A stretch of DNA of 52,516 nt. Source: DATBGS01 sp036557885. GTDB taxonomy: Bacteria > Chloroflexota > Ktedonobacteria > Ktedonobacterales > DATBGS01. A program made the translations under genes and the position numbers. This document shows positions 17,155 through 26,982 of this stretch, in pieces (position 1 is the first letter of the stretch; each line of letters starts with the position of its first letter). A model generated the notes under the pieces. It searched no databases. It was not told where the DNA came from and saw only the letters and a program-made list of their open reading frames with translations. The stretch lies in contig DATBGS010000174.1 of assembly GCA_036557885.1 (NCBI GenBank), forward strand, positions 1 through 52,516. The letters are read 5' to 3'.

Positions 17155-18036
17155 ATGTACCACTGCTGGGTTGTCATGAAACTGGAATGCAGGCTGATCT
17201 GGCGCAATTGGGTCACCTGGCTGATGCTGTTAATCACGCTCCTCATCGGGGCGCTCTGCGCTTCCAATAACCGCAACCAACCCTGGACGAGCTGGGCGCA
17301 CCTGGGGAACACGAGTTTCTTCCTCTCGCTCATCCTGACGTTCTGTACCGGCAACCAGATCAACCGCGATCATGCCCAGCGTCTGGACGGGATTGTCCTG
17401 AGCACACCAATTGCAACGAAGAGTTACGTCTGCGGCAAATACCTCGCTGGCCTAGCCAGCCTGCTCTTGCTCGCTGGTGCTGGCCTGCTTTCCGCCCTCG
17501 CCGTAGATCACTTCCCCACTGGCTCGCAGGGCTTCCTCCTGTTCTCGCCTCTCTTCTATCCGCCGCTGGGAGCATCACCCTACCTCCTTGGCTGGGTATG
17601 GTTTGTGCTGCCCGCGATCATCTTTGGCGCGACTTTTATGCTCGCCTGTATGACGCTGACACGCGGCCAGCGGACCATTGCCTATCTCGTCTCCCTGCTC
17701 ATCTGGGTGCTGCCGCTGTTTCTCACCCAATCCATTCCCCCACTGCTCGATATTACCGCCGCCGTTTTTTTCCCTGGGTTTTCGCTCGCGCCGGCGAGAC
17801 CTGTCTCAGGCATCACTCCCATCAGGCAGTTCCTCATGCAACATCCGGTCTTGCGCCAGGATAGCCCACCACCAGCCAATCTCGTGCAGCAAGTGATGCA
17901 TCTTTCCCTAGCAGGAATACCGCCTTCGCCCATTCCTTCCCTGTTTCTCTGGAACCGCCTGTTCTTCCTGGGGATCTCCGTGCTATTGTTGGCTCTGACC
18001 ATCTACGAGACGCATGCACTGCGCCTTCGTGCGTGA
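17155..18036 (+). CDS. ABC transporter permease (ABC-2 type)
   Basis: 293 residues with about six membrane helices (WVTWLMLLITLLIGALCASN, YLAGLASLLLLAGAGLLSAL, FVLPAIIFGATFMLACMTL, TIAYLVSLLIWVLPLFL, LFFLGISVLLLALTIYETH). The arrangement, one large extracellular loop and a partner ATPase immediately downstream, fit an ABC-2 exporter subunit. The ATG at 17155 follows AGGAAAGGA; the frame is open further upstream but those codons overlap the preceding gene. The substrate cannot be told from sequence. Confidence 0.88.
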   Translation: MYHCWVVMKLECRLIWRNWVTWLMLLITLLIGALCASNNRNQPWTSWAHLGNTSFFLSLILTFCTGNQINRDHAQRLDGIVLSTPIATKSYVCGKYLAGLASLLLLAGAGLLSALAVDHFPTGSQGFLLFSPLFYPPLGASPYLLGWVWFVLPAIIFGATFMLACMTLTRGQRTIAYLVSLLIWVLPLFLTQSIPPLLDITAAVFFPGFSLAPARPVSGITPIRQFLMQHPVLRQDSPPPANLVQQVMHLSLAGIPPSPIPSLFLWNRLFFLGISVLLLALTIYETHALRLRA

Positions 18037-18049
18037 GGAAAGGAACCAG

Positions 18050-18967
18050 ATGATGCCAACGCTCGTGATCGATACGGTGAGCAAACGTTATGAGCGCAAC
18101 CGTTGGGCCTTGCGCGAATTCTCGCTCCGCATGGAGGCTGGCGTGTTAGGCCTGGTCGGTCCCAATGGTGCAGGCAAGACCACCCTGCTCAAGATGCTCG
18201 CCACCCTGCTGCGGCCCACGGAAGGCTCCATCACCTGGAATGGGCAGGATATCCTTCGCCATCCCGAGCCGGTGCGCCGCGTGCTGGGCTACGTCCCCCA
18301 GGACTTCGGCATCTACCCGCAGATCAGCGCGCGGGTGTTGCTGCACTATCTCGGCGAACTCAAGGGACTGCGCGGGGCACAGCTGCGCCGACGGGTCGAA
18401 GCGGTGCTGGAGATGGTTGATCTTTCCGCGGACGCCGACCGGCGCTTGAAAACCTTCTCTGGTGGCATGGTACGCCGCCTCGGCATTGCCCAGGCGCTGC
18501 TCAACGAACCGCGCTTGCTCGTCCTCGACGAGCCAACGGTGGGCCTCGATCCCGCCGAGCGCGTCCGGTTTCGGGAACTGCTCCCCTCGCTCTCCGGCGA
18601 GCGCACCGTCATTTTCTCGACGCACATCATCGGCGATATTGAGGCGACGGCGACCCACCTGGCGCTGCTGAACCACGGACGGCTGAGTTGGACGGGCACG
18701 CCGGAGGCACTGCTTGCGGACGCTGCCGAGGCGCTGTGGACCCTGACCGTTCCCCAGGCCGAATTTGAGCACGTGCGCGCCCGCTATCGCGTGAGCAGTG
18801 CCATTCCCCGCGGCGGCAGCGTGGAGACCCGTATTCTGGCTGCCCATCAGCCACATCCCCAGGCTCTCCCAGCCCATCCCACCCTGGAAGAAGCGTACCT
18901 CCTCTTCCAGGAAGAGATGGGGCAAGCAAAAGGGAACGAGCCTTTCACTTCTCCCAAGCCAGGATGA
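18050..18967 (+). CDS. ABC transporter ATP-binding protein
   Basis: 305 residues. Walker A GPNGAGKTTLLKML, Q-loop GYVPQDFGIYPQ, signature FSGGMVRRLGIAQALL, Walker B LLVLDEPTVGLDP and switch His in FSTHIIGDIEATATHLALL are all intact. The C-terminal ~90 residues (EALWTLTVPQAEFEHVRARY onward) form the accessory domain common in ABC-2 drug and lipid exporters. The ATG at 18050 follows GAGGAAAGGAACC and lies 14 bp after the permease stop. It energises the permease just upstream. Confidence 0.95.
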   Translation: MMPTLVIDTVSKRYERNRWALREFSLRMEAGVLGLVGPNGAGKTTLLKMLATLLRPTEGSITWNGQDILRHPEPVRRVLGYVPQDFGIYPQISARVLLHYLGELKGLRGAQLRRRVEAVLEMVDLSADADRRLKTFSGGMVRRLGIAQALLNEPRLLVLDEPTVGLDPAERVRFRELLPSLSGERTVIFSTHIIGDIEATATHLALLNHGRLSWTGTPEALLADAAEALWTLTVPQAEFEHVRARYRVSSAIPRGGSVETRILAAHQPHPQALPAHPTLEEAYLLFQEEMGQAKGNEPFTSPKPG

Positions 18968-19062
18968 GGGAGAGCCTATCACACACGCGCAGAAGGTGTC
19001 TCGATGCGGCAGCGCAGACCCATCAAGAGGGTTCTTCCGCGCCTGGAGGACACGCTGGCCGG

Positions 19063-21046
19063 ATGACGCAAGCTTCCGTCACAATCCAAATTATGCCGGA
19101 ATCCTCGCCCTCAACCCCTTTCTGGATGGGAGAAGTGGCCGCCTTTGCTCAGGTGCTCACCCATGAGGGCATCCTGAAAACCATCCAGGAGCAGGTACGT
19201 TTTGTCCGTGCCCGCTTGGGTCAGTACGATCTCATCGATTTTGTCACGGCGTTACTCGGCTACGCCGTTTCAGGCGAGCCGACCCTGCTGGCCTTTTACG
19301 AACGGCTCACTCCCTGGGCTTCGCCGTTCATGGCCCTCTTTGGCCGAAACCAGTTGCCGCATCGTTCAACTTTGTCCCGCTTTCTCGCTGCCCTGGATCA
19401 GCCCACCGTGGAAGCCTTGCGGACACTCTTTCAAAAGGATCTGTTGGCGCGCTCGCCGTTTTCTTCTCCCGGCGGCCTGTGTGATCGAATGGGCGCTGAG
19501 TTGCTGGTGATTGATGTCGACGGAACAAGGCAAGCTGCCAGCCAACGATCCCTGCCGCAAACAGAAGCCTTGCCTGCTCCTCACCGTCGCTTTGATCAGG
19601 TCTGTGCTCCGGGATACGTGGGGCGCAAGCGGGGGGAAGTCGAGCGGACCCGCACAGTCGTTCTCCAGGCCCATACCCATCAGTTTCTCGGCACCTTTGG
19701 GGGACCAGGCAATGGAGATTACCGGAGCGAATTGCGGAGAGCCATTGAGGTGATTACCACCTATGCCACCCACCTGGCGCTTCCCCTCGCTTCGGTGAGG
19801 CTCGCGTCTGGATGGGCTCTACGGGGATGCTGCTCCCCTCCTCGATGTGTTGAAGGCGGGTCTTGGGGTGATCGCTAGAAGCCATGCCTATCACCTGCTG
19901 GAGGTGGAGGCGGTCAAGCAGGTGCTGACCCGTGCCCCCAGTCAGGTGAGCATACACCCCGAAAGTGGCATGACGCGAGCGCTCTACGATTGTCCGTCCG
20001 TTCCCTTAACACCAGCCGGGCCAGAAGTGCGTTTCATTGTCGCGACGCATGGCGCCACCGCCTCCCCTCCCGGCGTCGGCGTCGAGCGTGATGGCACCGT
20101 CTACGAGCTGTTCGTCAGTACGCTGCCCTTCCCCGCCTTTACCGCTTTAGATGTGCTTAACCTCTACTTGCAGCGCGGGTCGTTTGAAACCGTGCTGGCC
20201 GATGAAGACGCCGAACAGAACGCGGATCGCTGGTACTCCCATACGCCGTGCGGCCAGGAGTTTAGCCAGATCCTGGCGCAATGGGTCTGGAATCTCCGGC
20301 TGGAACTGGGCCAACACCTCTCGGCAGCAGAATTGCGCAGCACTGAATTTGCTCCAGCCCTTGAGGCTGAAGCGGCCTTGCAAGAAGCGCCGGAGATTGC
20401 GGAAGCGTCCACGCCGCACGCTCGCTATGGCCCTCCCCACTGGGCGCGTCCCTCCTTCACCCACGGTTTTCCCGGCTCCGAGTTTATCCCACAAGCGGAT
20501 GGCACGCTGCGTTGCCCTGCCAACCACCCGCTCTATCCCCAGGAACGGCACCAGGAGCGCAACGGCTCTCTGCGGGTCTTGTATGCCGCACGCATCGGTC
20601 ATTGCCGCTCATGCCCCTTGCGCGCGCAGTGTCAAGAGAGCAGGGCCACGCTCAAGCCCCGGCGGGTCAGTACAGTGCTCTGGCCGCTCGAATCCTCACC
20701 ACCGGCTTTCTCAAGCGCTCATACCCCTGCACCAGCCATCCCACCTCGTGCTCCCCTTCTCTGGAAAGACTGGCCCCGCTGTGCCATCCGGCGCGCTTGG
20801 CTCAAAGTGGTCCGAAGCCAAACCGTCCGGGTGGAAAGCTCCATCACTCCCAATCCTTTACCGACCCCGGTGCAGCTCTCGCCACCCGTTACTCGAGCGA
20901 AGCGCGCGCATTGGCGTCTACCCTGGCAGGAGCGCTTCGCTCGCAATGCCCGTCCCGCTGATGCTCCTGGGCTGGTTGTCACGCTCCACGGTCTCCCAGC
21001 CACCTTTGCTCGCGCGTTTGGCTTTGATCTGCTCGCTACCGCTTAA
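19063..21046 (+). pseudogene. IS1182-like DDE transposase, one frameshift
   Basis: The first part encodes FWMGEVAAFAQVLTHEGILK, PHRSTLSRFLAALDQPTVEA, LLVIDVDGTRQAASQRSLPQ and TVVLQAHTHQFLGTFGGPGN. Near 19801-19806 one extra base (GGCTCGCGTCTGG where GGCTGCGTCTGG is expected) shifts the frame; translation resumes as LDGLYGDAAPLLDVLKAGLG. The rest holds LNLYLQRGSFETVLADEDAE and a cysteine cluster (LRCPANHPLYP, HCRSCPLRAQCQE) like the C-terminal domain of IS1182 transposases. No terminal inverted repeats were found. Either a single-base lesion or, less likely, a programmed shift. The family assignment is approximate. Confidence 0.75.
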
Positions 21047-21106
21047 CGGCTCATCACAGACGTGGTTGCTTCCCTTGGCACCGTCTGACCTGCTCGCCTT
21101 TCTGTC

Positions 21107-21286
21107 TCAATGGGCCTCAATCGCTGGTGCTTTCCTCGGCTTGTTTGACCACCCAGCATTGTTGGCAGGCGGTTTCTTTTCACTTTGCTTGAGCTTATCT
21201 CGTTGCGCACCCCGTGGGTGAGACAGCCAGGCTCCAAGCAGGAGGGGCAAGCAGACGAGCAGGAGCAAAACGTCGTGTGTGGACAT
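21107..21286 (-). CDS. Small ORF with a hydrophobic N-terminus, doubtful
   Basis: 59 residues from the ATG at 21286, beginning MSTHDVLLLLVCLPLLLGAW and ending in a basic, polar tail. No good ribosome binding site and no recognised family. It lies in the 400-bp gap between the transposase relic and the beta-propeller gene and could be chance. Confidence 0.25.
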   Translation of the reverse strand: MSTHDVLLLLVCLPLLLGAWLSHPRGAQRDKLKQSEKKPPANNAGWSNKPRKAPAIEAH

Positions 21287-21441
21287 CGGCATGTTCCGCT
21301 TGAAATCGTGCTGGTGAAGAGCTGATTCCAAGCTTACAAAGCATCGAAAGGTTCTGTCAAGGCATGAGTAGGGCAGGTTGAATTATCCCACACCAAGAAC
21401 AGGAGTACCTCCAGCGTCATCTGGCAGGCAGGATACCGCCC

Positions 21442-22605
21442 TCAGGGTGCAGGCGTAATGCGCACAACCGTATTGTCACTGGTTCTGGTGAGCCAGAGCG
21501 AGCCAGCACCTAAGGCCAGACTATCCCCGCCGGGCAGCTGCACTTGTGCGATCACCCGCCTCCTTTGTGGATCCACACGGTAGAGTCCCGTCGTCGGGTC
21601 GCAGACCCACACTCCGCGTTCATCAGCAACAAGGTCGGGATTCATATCGGCCCCCAGTTCGATAAAGTCTGTCACTTTGTTGGTTGCCGGATCAATCCGT
21701 TCGAGTAGGTGTTGACGGAGGGGGTTCAATTCATCAAAAATGGGCACCCAGACGGCCTGTGCCAGGGCTATTATGTCCCCATTACACACCAGCGCATGGG
21801 CGCTGCCCACATCGATCTGCGCCTGCACCTGGTTGGTCTGCGGGTCGAGCCGGGTCACGCCGGCAGTGCCGCCATGACGGCTGCACACCCAGACTGATCC
21901 ATCGCCAGAGGACACCCCGATGGGCAGCAAAGGAGTAGAAAGCGTGGCAACGACCCGATTGGTCTGCTCGTCAATCTTCGTCAGAGTGTTGTTGGGCACG
22001 TTGATCACCCAGACCGTGCCTGAGCTGACTCCGAGCAGGCCGGTGCCTGGGGTCAGTTGGATGGTGGCCGTGACGTGATTGCTTTGAGGATCAATGCGGG
22101 AGACGATGCCGGTCGCATCCTCGGTCACCCAGACCGCCTGCTGGCCGATGGCGATGGTACCCCCGTGAGTGCCCCCCACGGCGATCGTCGCCACGACGCT
22201 ATTTGTCCTGGGGTCAATCCGCGTGACCGTCCCGGTCGGGCCATCGTGGACCCAGACGGCAGTGGCGCTCGCTGCAATCGAGGTGTGTTCATGCACCGCC
22301 CCAATGGGAATGGTGGCGCTGATCCTTCCGGCGATCCCGAGCGTCGGAGTGGGAGTCAGGGGAATCGCCGTAGTGGCTCTGGAGGCGGCTATCCTGCGAG
22401 GCTGCGGCACGATGACCGGCCAAAGGAGCACAAGCAAAATGAAGCAAGAAAGCAAAGCGAGGCCAATGGAAAAGCGGCGCTTGCGCCAGGAAAGAGGACG
22501 GTTCAGGACCGGATCCAAGATCTCGAGCGGCAGAGTCGGATCGGAATCCAGATCAGCAAACTCTTCGGGATCAACCGGGACCAGATCATCGTCCGTCAGC
22601 GACAT
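21442..22605 (-). CDS. Membrane-anchored beta-propeller protein (YncE/Vgb-like repeats)
   Basis: 387 residues. The ATG at 22605 is set by a strong GGGGAGG at 5 nt spacing; the longer open frame upstream is dismissed. An acidic N-terminus (~45 residues) precedes one membrane helix (IGLALLSCFILLVLLWPVIV). The extracellular part is built from ~40-residue blade repeats with cores such as VTRIDPRTNSVVATIAVGG, VSRIDPQSNHVTATIQL, LTKIDEQTNRVVATLST and LERIDPATNKVTDFIELG, each linked to a VWV strand. Such propellers bind proteins or ligands; no catalytic residues are evident. It is divergent from the XRE-AAA/LanB chimera. Confidence 0.85.
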   Translation of the reverse strand: MSLTDDDLVPVDPEEFADLDSDPTLPLEILDPVLNRPLSWRKRRFSIGLALLSCFILLVLLWPVIVPQPRRIAASRATTAIPLTPTPTLGIAGRISATIPIGAVHEHTSIAASATAVWVHDGPTGTVTRIDPRTNSVVATIAVGGTHGGTIAIGQQAVWVTEDATGIVSRIDPQSNHVTATIQLTPGTGLLGVSSGTVWVINVPNNTLTKIDEQTNRVVATLSTPLLPIGVSSGDGSVWVCSRHGGTAGVTRLDPQTNQVQAQIDVGSAHALVCNGDIIALAQAVWVPIFDELNPLRQHLLERIDPATNKVTDFIELGADMNPDLVADERGVWVCDPTTGLYRVDPQRRRVIAQVQLPGGDSLALGAGSLWLTRTSDNTVVRITPAP

Positions 22606-23014
22606 AAGAACCTCCCCGTAAAGAACATAACGCGAGACAGCTTTGCTGCCCGCTTCTCCGATCTCTTGAAAGCGCTGTTGAGCCAGGCTTCTGGCTGCCC
22701 AGTTGGGCCAGGAGGCCAGGGATGGACGCTCCAGGGCCACCATCGCCTCCTGGTTTGCAAGCACCCCGCCTTTGCCCAACGTTGCCATCATCATCCCAAG
22801 GCTCTCTGGCGTTTTTCGGCAGGGTGTGGAACCCGTGCCTGCTACCAGTGTGTCTGAGAGAGGACGGGAGTACCAGGGACAACACACGCCAGCACCCGTA
22901 CATGCACCCGTACAATCACTTGGCAGCCGTTGGCCCATCTGTTAAGATAGCGACGCGGCGCTGTTTCTGGGCATGCCACCTTCCAGCGCGCTAGCATTGT
23001 CAGGGAGAAATAGG

Positions 23015-26000
23015 ATGCGTTCCCTGCCCACGGTCAGCTTTGGGGCGCTGCTCCGGCGCTACCGCCTGCACGCCGGACTGACCCAGGAAGCTCTGGCCGA
23101 GCGAGCGAACCTGGGCGTCGAGACCATCAGCACGCTGGAGCGCGGCACCCGCCGGGCACCGCGCCAGGAAACGATCGCGCTGTTGGCCGAGGCGCTCGGT
23201 CTCTCTCCCGCCGAGCGAGATCGGCTCCAGCACGTCGCGCGTGGGCAGGGAGCGACCTTGGCTCCTGCAAGCGTCCACCACCTGCCGTCTCTCAGGGAGC
23301 CACTGCTGCCGCTGGCTGGACGCAAGCGTGAGGTGGCGCAGCTCGTGCGTCATCTGGCGGGTGGAGGGCCACCCCTGCTGCTCTTTGAAGGCGAGCCAGG
23401 CATCGGCAAAAGTCGCCTGCTGGCTGAGGCCAGCCAGCGTGCCAGGGCACAGGACTGGAAGGTGCTCTCCGGTGGCAGCCACCGGCGCAACGGCCAGGAA
23501 CCCTATGCCCCGCTGCTGGGCGCGCTGGAAAGCGTCCTCCACCGCTCGGCACCGGCGGCGCTACGCGCCCATCTGGAGGGCTGCGCCTGGCTGGCGCGGC
23601 TCTTGCCCGAACTGGCCGAAACCACGCTCGTCCCGGCCCCTGCCTGGAGCCTGCCGCCGGAGCAGGAGCGGGGCTTGATGTTTGTTGCGGTGGGGCGCTT
23701 CCTGGCCAATGTCGCCGACCCTGCTGGGACAGTCTTACTCCTCGATGACTTGCAGTGGGCCGGCGCCGATGCGCTGGATCTCCTCGCTGCACTGCTGCGC
23801 TCGCCGGTGCCCCTTCCGCTGCGCATCATCGGCGCGTATCGCAGAACCGAGGTACATCCCCCCGATGTGTTGAGCGTACTGGTGGCTGATCTTGCCGTCG
23901 TCGGCCTGGCTGCGCAGCACCGGCTAGAGCCCCTTGCTCCTGAAGAGGCCGCAGCACTGCTCAACAGCCTGCTCGAAGAGGGTGAGGAGGCAGATGTCGA
24001 ACGCCGCGCGCACATCCTGACACGGACCGGGGGCGTTCCCTTCTTTCTCGTCAGTTGCGCCCAGGCGCTGAAGACCGGCACGCCAGCGAGGAGTGGGGCA
24101 GACGCCCCCTGGAATGTGGCTGAGAGCATCCGCCAGCGCGTGGCGGCTCTGCCAGAGGGCGCACAAGAGCTCCTGGGGACAGCAGCAGTGATCGGTCGAG
24201 AGGCGCCCACCGCTTTGCTGCTTGCGCTCGCTCCGCACTCCGAAGCAGACACGCTGGTGTCTCTGAAGGTCCTCAGCCAGACGCACCTGCTGGTGGAGGA
24301 GGGAGAGGCGACCTCACGGTTCACCCATGATTTGATCCGTGAGGTGGTGCTGGCGGACCTGAGCCTGGCAGAGCGACGCTCCTTGCACCGGCAGGTGGCC
24401 CAGGCGTTGGAGCAGGAGCCAGGAGAGGCCCCTCTCCAACTCTTGGCCCATCATTATCTGCTGGCGGGAGGAGGTGAGCGCGCGGTACTGTACCTGGAGC
24501 GTGCTGGGGACCAGGCACTGGCCCTGCATGCGCATGTCGAAGCGGAGCGCTGCTACCGGGACCTAGTGACCCATCTCGGGCAACTGCACCGCCCGCTGGA
24601 TACGGCACGGGCGTGCGAGAAGCTCGGCAAACTGCTCGGCAGAACCGCCCACCTGGATGAGGCGCTGGAAGTGCTGACGCAGGCGGAGGCGATCTATCGA
24701 ACCTCAGGCGACCAGGAGAGGCAATGGCTCGTGATCGCCCAGATCGGGCATATTCACGCAGAACATGGAACGGCTGTGGAGGGTCTTCGCCTCCTCCTCC
24801 CGCTGCTCGAGGCGCCTGGACCAGGCGCCTCGACGCAGGTGCTGACCGAGGTATACGGGGCCGTGGCCCATCTCAACTTTAATCTCGTCCGCTACCCGGA
24901 GAGTTTGGCCGCACGAGAGCAAGCGTTGAAGTGGGCGCGTCTGGCCCAGGATGACGGGTTGCTCGTCTCTGCGCTGGCTGGCCACTACCAACTCGCCCTT
25001 GGACCCAACGTTGGTGCGCAACAAGCTGGATGCAACTTTAGTCGATTTACCTATCTTCTAGGTAAAGAAAGTGCTGACGCTCTTCGTGATACAGCATCGC
25101 GCGTCGCAGCACTTACCCCGAACGTACTTCTCGCAGAGATAGTTTATCTCCCCAGAAGTGGCCGGGCGAGCAATGTTGCGATCCATCCTACCATCTACCG
25201 CCATGAGCTAAACTATGCTGCTCCGCCAGAAGTTGGAGGAGATAAGACCATCCCCCTCAATGAATTACTCGTTGGCCTCTACAACGAGCGGTTTTATCTT
25301 CGCTGGCCTCGAAGGGATGCCCAGGTAATCCCGTGCGTCGGGCATATGTTGAATCCTATGGGAGCACCAGCCATTGTACGCATGCTTGCTGATATGCGTC
25401 TTGATGGAACGGCGCTCCTCAGTGCATTTGACTGGGGTGAAGCAAGAAGTTTTCCATTCCTTCCCCGAGTGCAGTTGGATCGCTTCGTTCTCTCGCTTGC
25501 TCAATGGCAGTTCACGCCATACATGCGTGATCGGGAATTGCCGTCTACATCGTCCGAAACATTCCGCGCATCATTGACTGCTTGGCGCGAACAATGGAAT
25601 GTTCCGCGCTACGTGTATCTCACTACGCATGATAATCGTCTCCTGCTTGATCTCGATAGCCCTCAGCAAAGCGACGAGCTGCGCTACGAATTGCAGAAGC
25701 TAGAGGAAGATCACGTTGTCGTACTTCAGGAAGTGTTTCCTACGCTTGACCAGATCTGGGTTCAAGGCCCAGGCGGGCATTACGTCGCAGAATTCATTAT
25801 CCCGCTGATCAGCAGAGCCTCAATAAACGTCCAGGATAACAAGGCGCGTGCTACGAAAGTTGTCGGACTGGGGCCATCCCCCGTTCCTCAGGCATTTCCT
25901 CAGAAGTTCTCGCCAGAACAACGCCTCAAGGGATTGGGAAGCGAGTGGCTATTCATGAAGCTCTACTGTGGTCAGGCTCTCCAAGATGATTTGATTGCTG

Positions 26001-26770
26001 GACCCCTCCAAGAATTTGCCCGCGACGCGCTCAAAACGGGTCTCGCTGAAGATTGGTTTTTTATCCGTTACAATGACCCCGATCCCCACATCCGCCTGCG
26101 CTTTTGGGGTGATAGCCGCCTTTTGCAGAGCAAACTCCTGCCGATGCTCTGTGACTGGGGCGCCTGGCTCATCTCCAAAGGCCCGTGCTTAAAATATACA
26201 TTTGACGTTTATGACCGCGAGATCGAACGATATGGCGGCTTAGCAGGCATTGAGGTTGCCGAAAGACTTTTTGGTGCCGATAGCCGCGCGGTTGCTGATC
26301 TCCTTGCCTTGCTCACACGAAGGCCAGGCATTCAACTGGAGAGAGAACTGCTTGCGGTACTCAGCAATGATGACTTGTTGGCCGGACTGGGGCTTTCCGC
26401 TTCCGCTCGCCTTGCCTTGTATCGCCAGTGGATGAGAAGGCGACACCAATCAGGACAAACCTATCGGCAAAAGAAAGCACAGCTTCGCTTGCTACTTGGT
26501 AATCCAAGCAAGGCTCTGGCAGATATCCCTGGTGGCACTGAGATAATGGCTGTGTTGGTGAGGCGACGCGAAGCCCTGCTCTCCATCAGCGCACGACTGG
26601 CGGAAGTCAATGCACAGCAAACCTCAAGCCAGCCACTCTCCTCACTCTATGCAAGTTATCTCCACATGCATTGCAACCGGCTCCTGGGCACCGACCGCGC
26701 CTTGGAAGAAGAAGTTACTGACCTCTTGCTACGCACCTGGGAAGGATTAGAATATGCCCCTATCTCCTGA
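23015..26770 (+). CDS. Chimera: XRE-AAA ATPase regulator fused to C-terminal part of a lantibiotic dehydratase (LanB)
   Basis: 1251 residues from the ATG at 23015 (AGGGAG upstream). Residues ~1-80 are an XRE helix-turn-helix (RYRLHAGLTQEALAERANLG, ETISTLERGTRRAP). Residues ~100-660 are an AAA/STAND ATPase: Walker A FEGEPGIGKSRLL at ~125-135, Walker B TVLLLDDLQWAGAD at ~240, then TPR-like helices. Near residue 670 (about 25023) the sequence changes to LanB: LLAEIVYLPRSGRASNVAIH, then from ~975 a thiopeptide/SpaB-C elimination domain with EWLFMKLYCG, WFFIRYNDPDPHIRLRFWG and the terminal LHMHCNRLLG. The LanB N-terminal glutamylation half is missing, and the AAA protein lacks its normal C-terminus. 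Codon usage turns less GC-rich at the joint. No LanC or precursor peptide is adjacent. Likely a deletion/recombination junction kept in frame, though a working fusion cannot be excluded. Confidence 0.85.
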   Translation: MRSLPTVSFGALLRRYRLHAGLTQEALAERANLGVETISTLERGTRRAPRQETIALLAEALGLSPAERDRLQHVARGQGATLAPASVHHLPSLREPLLPLAGRKREVAQLVRHLAGGGPPLLLFEGEPGIGKSRLLAEASQRARAQDWKVLSGGSHRRNGQEPYAPLLGALESVLHRSAPAALRAHLEGCAWLARLLPELAETTLVPAPAWSLPPEQERGLMFVAVGRFLANVADPAGTVLLLDDLQWAGADALDLLAALLRSPVPLPLRIIGAYRRTEVHPPDVLSVLVADLAVVGLAAQHRLEPLAPEEAAALLNSLLEEGEEADVERRAHILTRTGGVPFFLVSCAQALKTGTPARSGADAPWNVAESIRQRVAALPEGAQELLGTAAVIGREAPTALLLALAPHSEADTLVSLKVLSQTHLLVEEGEATSRFTHDLIREVVLADLSLAERRSLHRQVAQALEQEPGEAPLQLLAHHYLLAGGGERAVLYLERAGDQALALHAHVEAERCYRDLVTHLGQLHRPLDTARACEKLGKLLGRTAHLDEALEVLTQAEAIYRTSGDQERQWLVIAQIGHIHAEHGTAVEGLRLLLPLLEAPGPGASTQVLTEVYGAVAHLNFNLVRYPESLAAREQALKWARLAQDDGLLVSALAGHYQLALGPNVGAQQAGCNFSRFTYLLGKESADALRDTASRVAALTPNVLLAEIVYLPRSGRASNVAIHPTIYRHELNYAAPPEVGGDKTIPLNELLVGLYNERFYLRWPRRDAQVIPCVGHMLNPMGAPAIVRMLADMRLDGTALLSAFDWGEARSFPFLPRVQLDRFVLSLAQWQFTPYMRDRELPSTSSETFRASLTAWREQWNVPRYVYLTTHDNRLLLDLDSPQQSDELRYELQKLEEDHVVVLQEVFPTLDQIWVQGPGGHYVAEFIIPLISRASINVQDNKARATKVVGLGPSPVPQAFPQKFSPEQRLKGLGSEWLFMKLYCGQALQDDLIAGPLQEFARDALKTGLAEDWFFIRYNDPDPHIRLRFWGDSRLLQSKLLPMLCDWGAWLISKGPCLKYTFDVYDREIERYGGLAGIEVAERLFGADSRAVADLLALLTRRPGIQLERELLAVLSNDDLLAGLGLSASARLALYRQWMRRRHQSGQTYRQKKAQLRLLLGNPSKALADIPGGTEIMAVLVRRREALLSISARLAEVNAQQTSSQPLSSLYASYLHMHCNRLLGTDRALEEEVTDLLLRTWEGLEYAPIS

Positions 26771-26982
26771 TGTTTATTGGTATCATGCCTGCTTGATACA
26801 CTCAATTTCAAAGAGAACCAACTTCCCAGGTCACGGCCATATATAGTGGGAACATTGTCAACAGGCTGCTCTGCTACCCGTGCCACATCCCATCTGGATA
26901 CTCCTGAGAAGATAGGCAGGTAATCCTCGACTCTTGAAACAACTTGGAGCAGTATAGAGAGTTTCACCCAAGGAGAGACGCT

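Noticed and set aside
22606..22938. N-terminal extension of the beta-propeller gene
   Set aside because: The upstream codons are Cys/Pro-rich noise; GGGGAGG at ideal spacing fixes the start at 22605.
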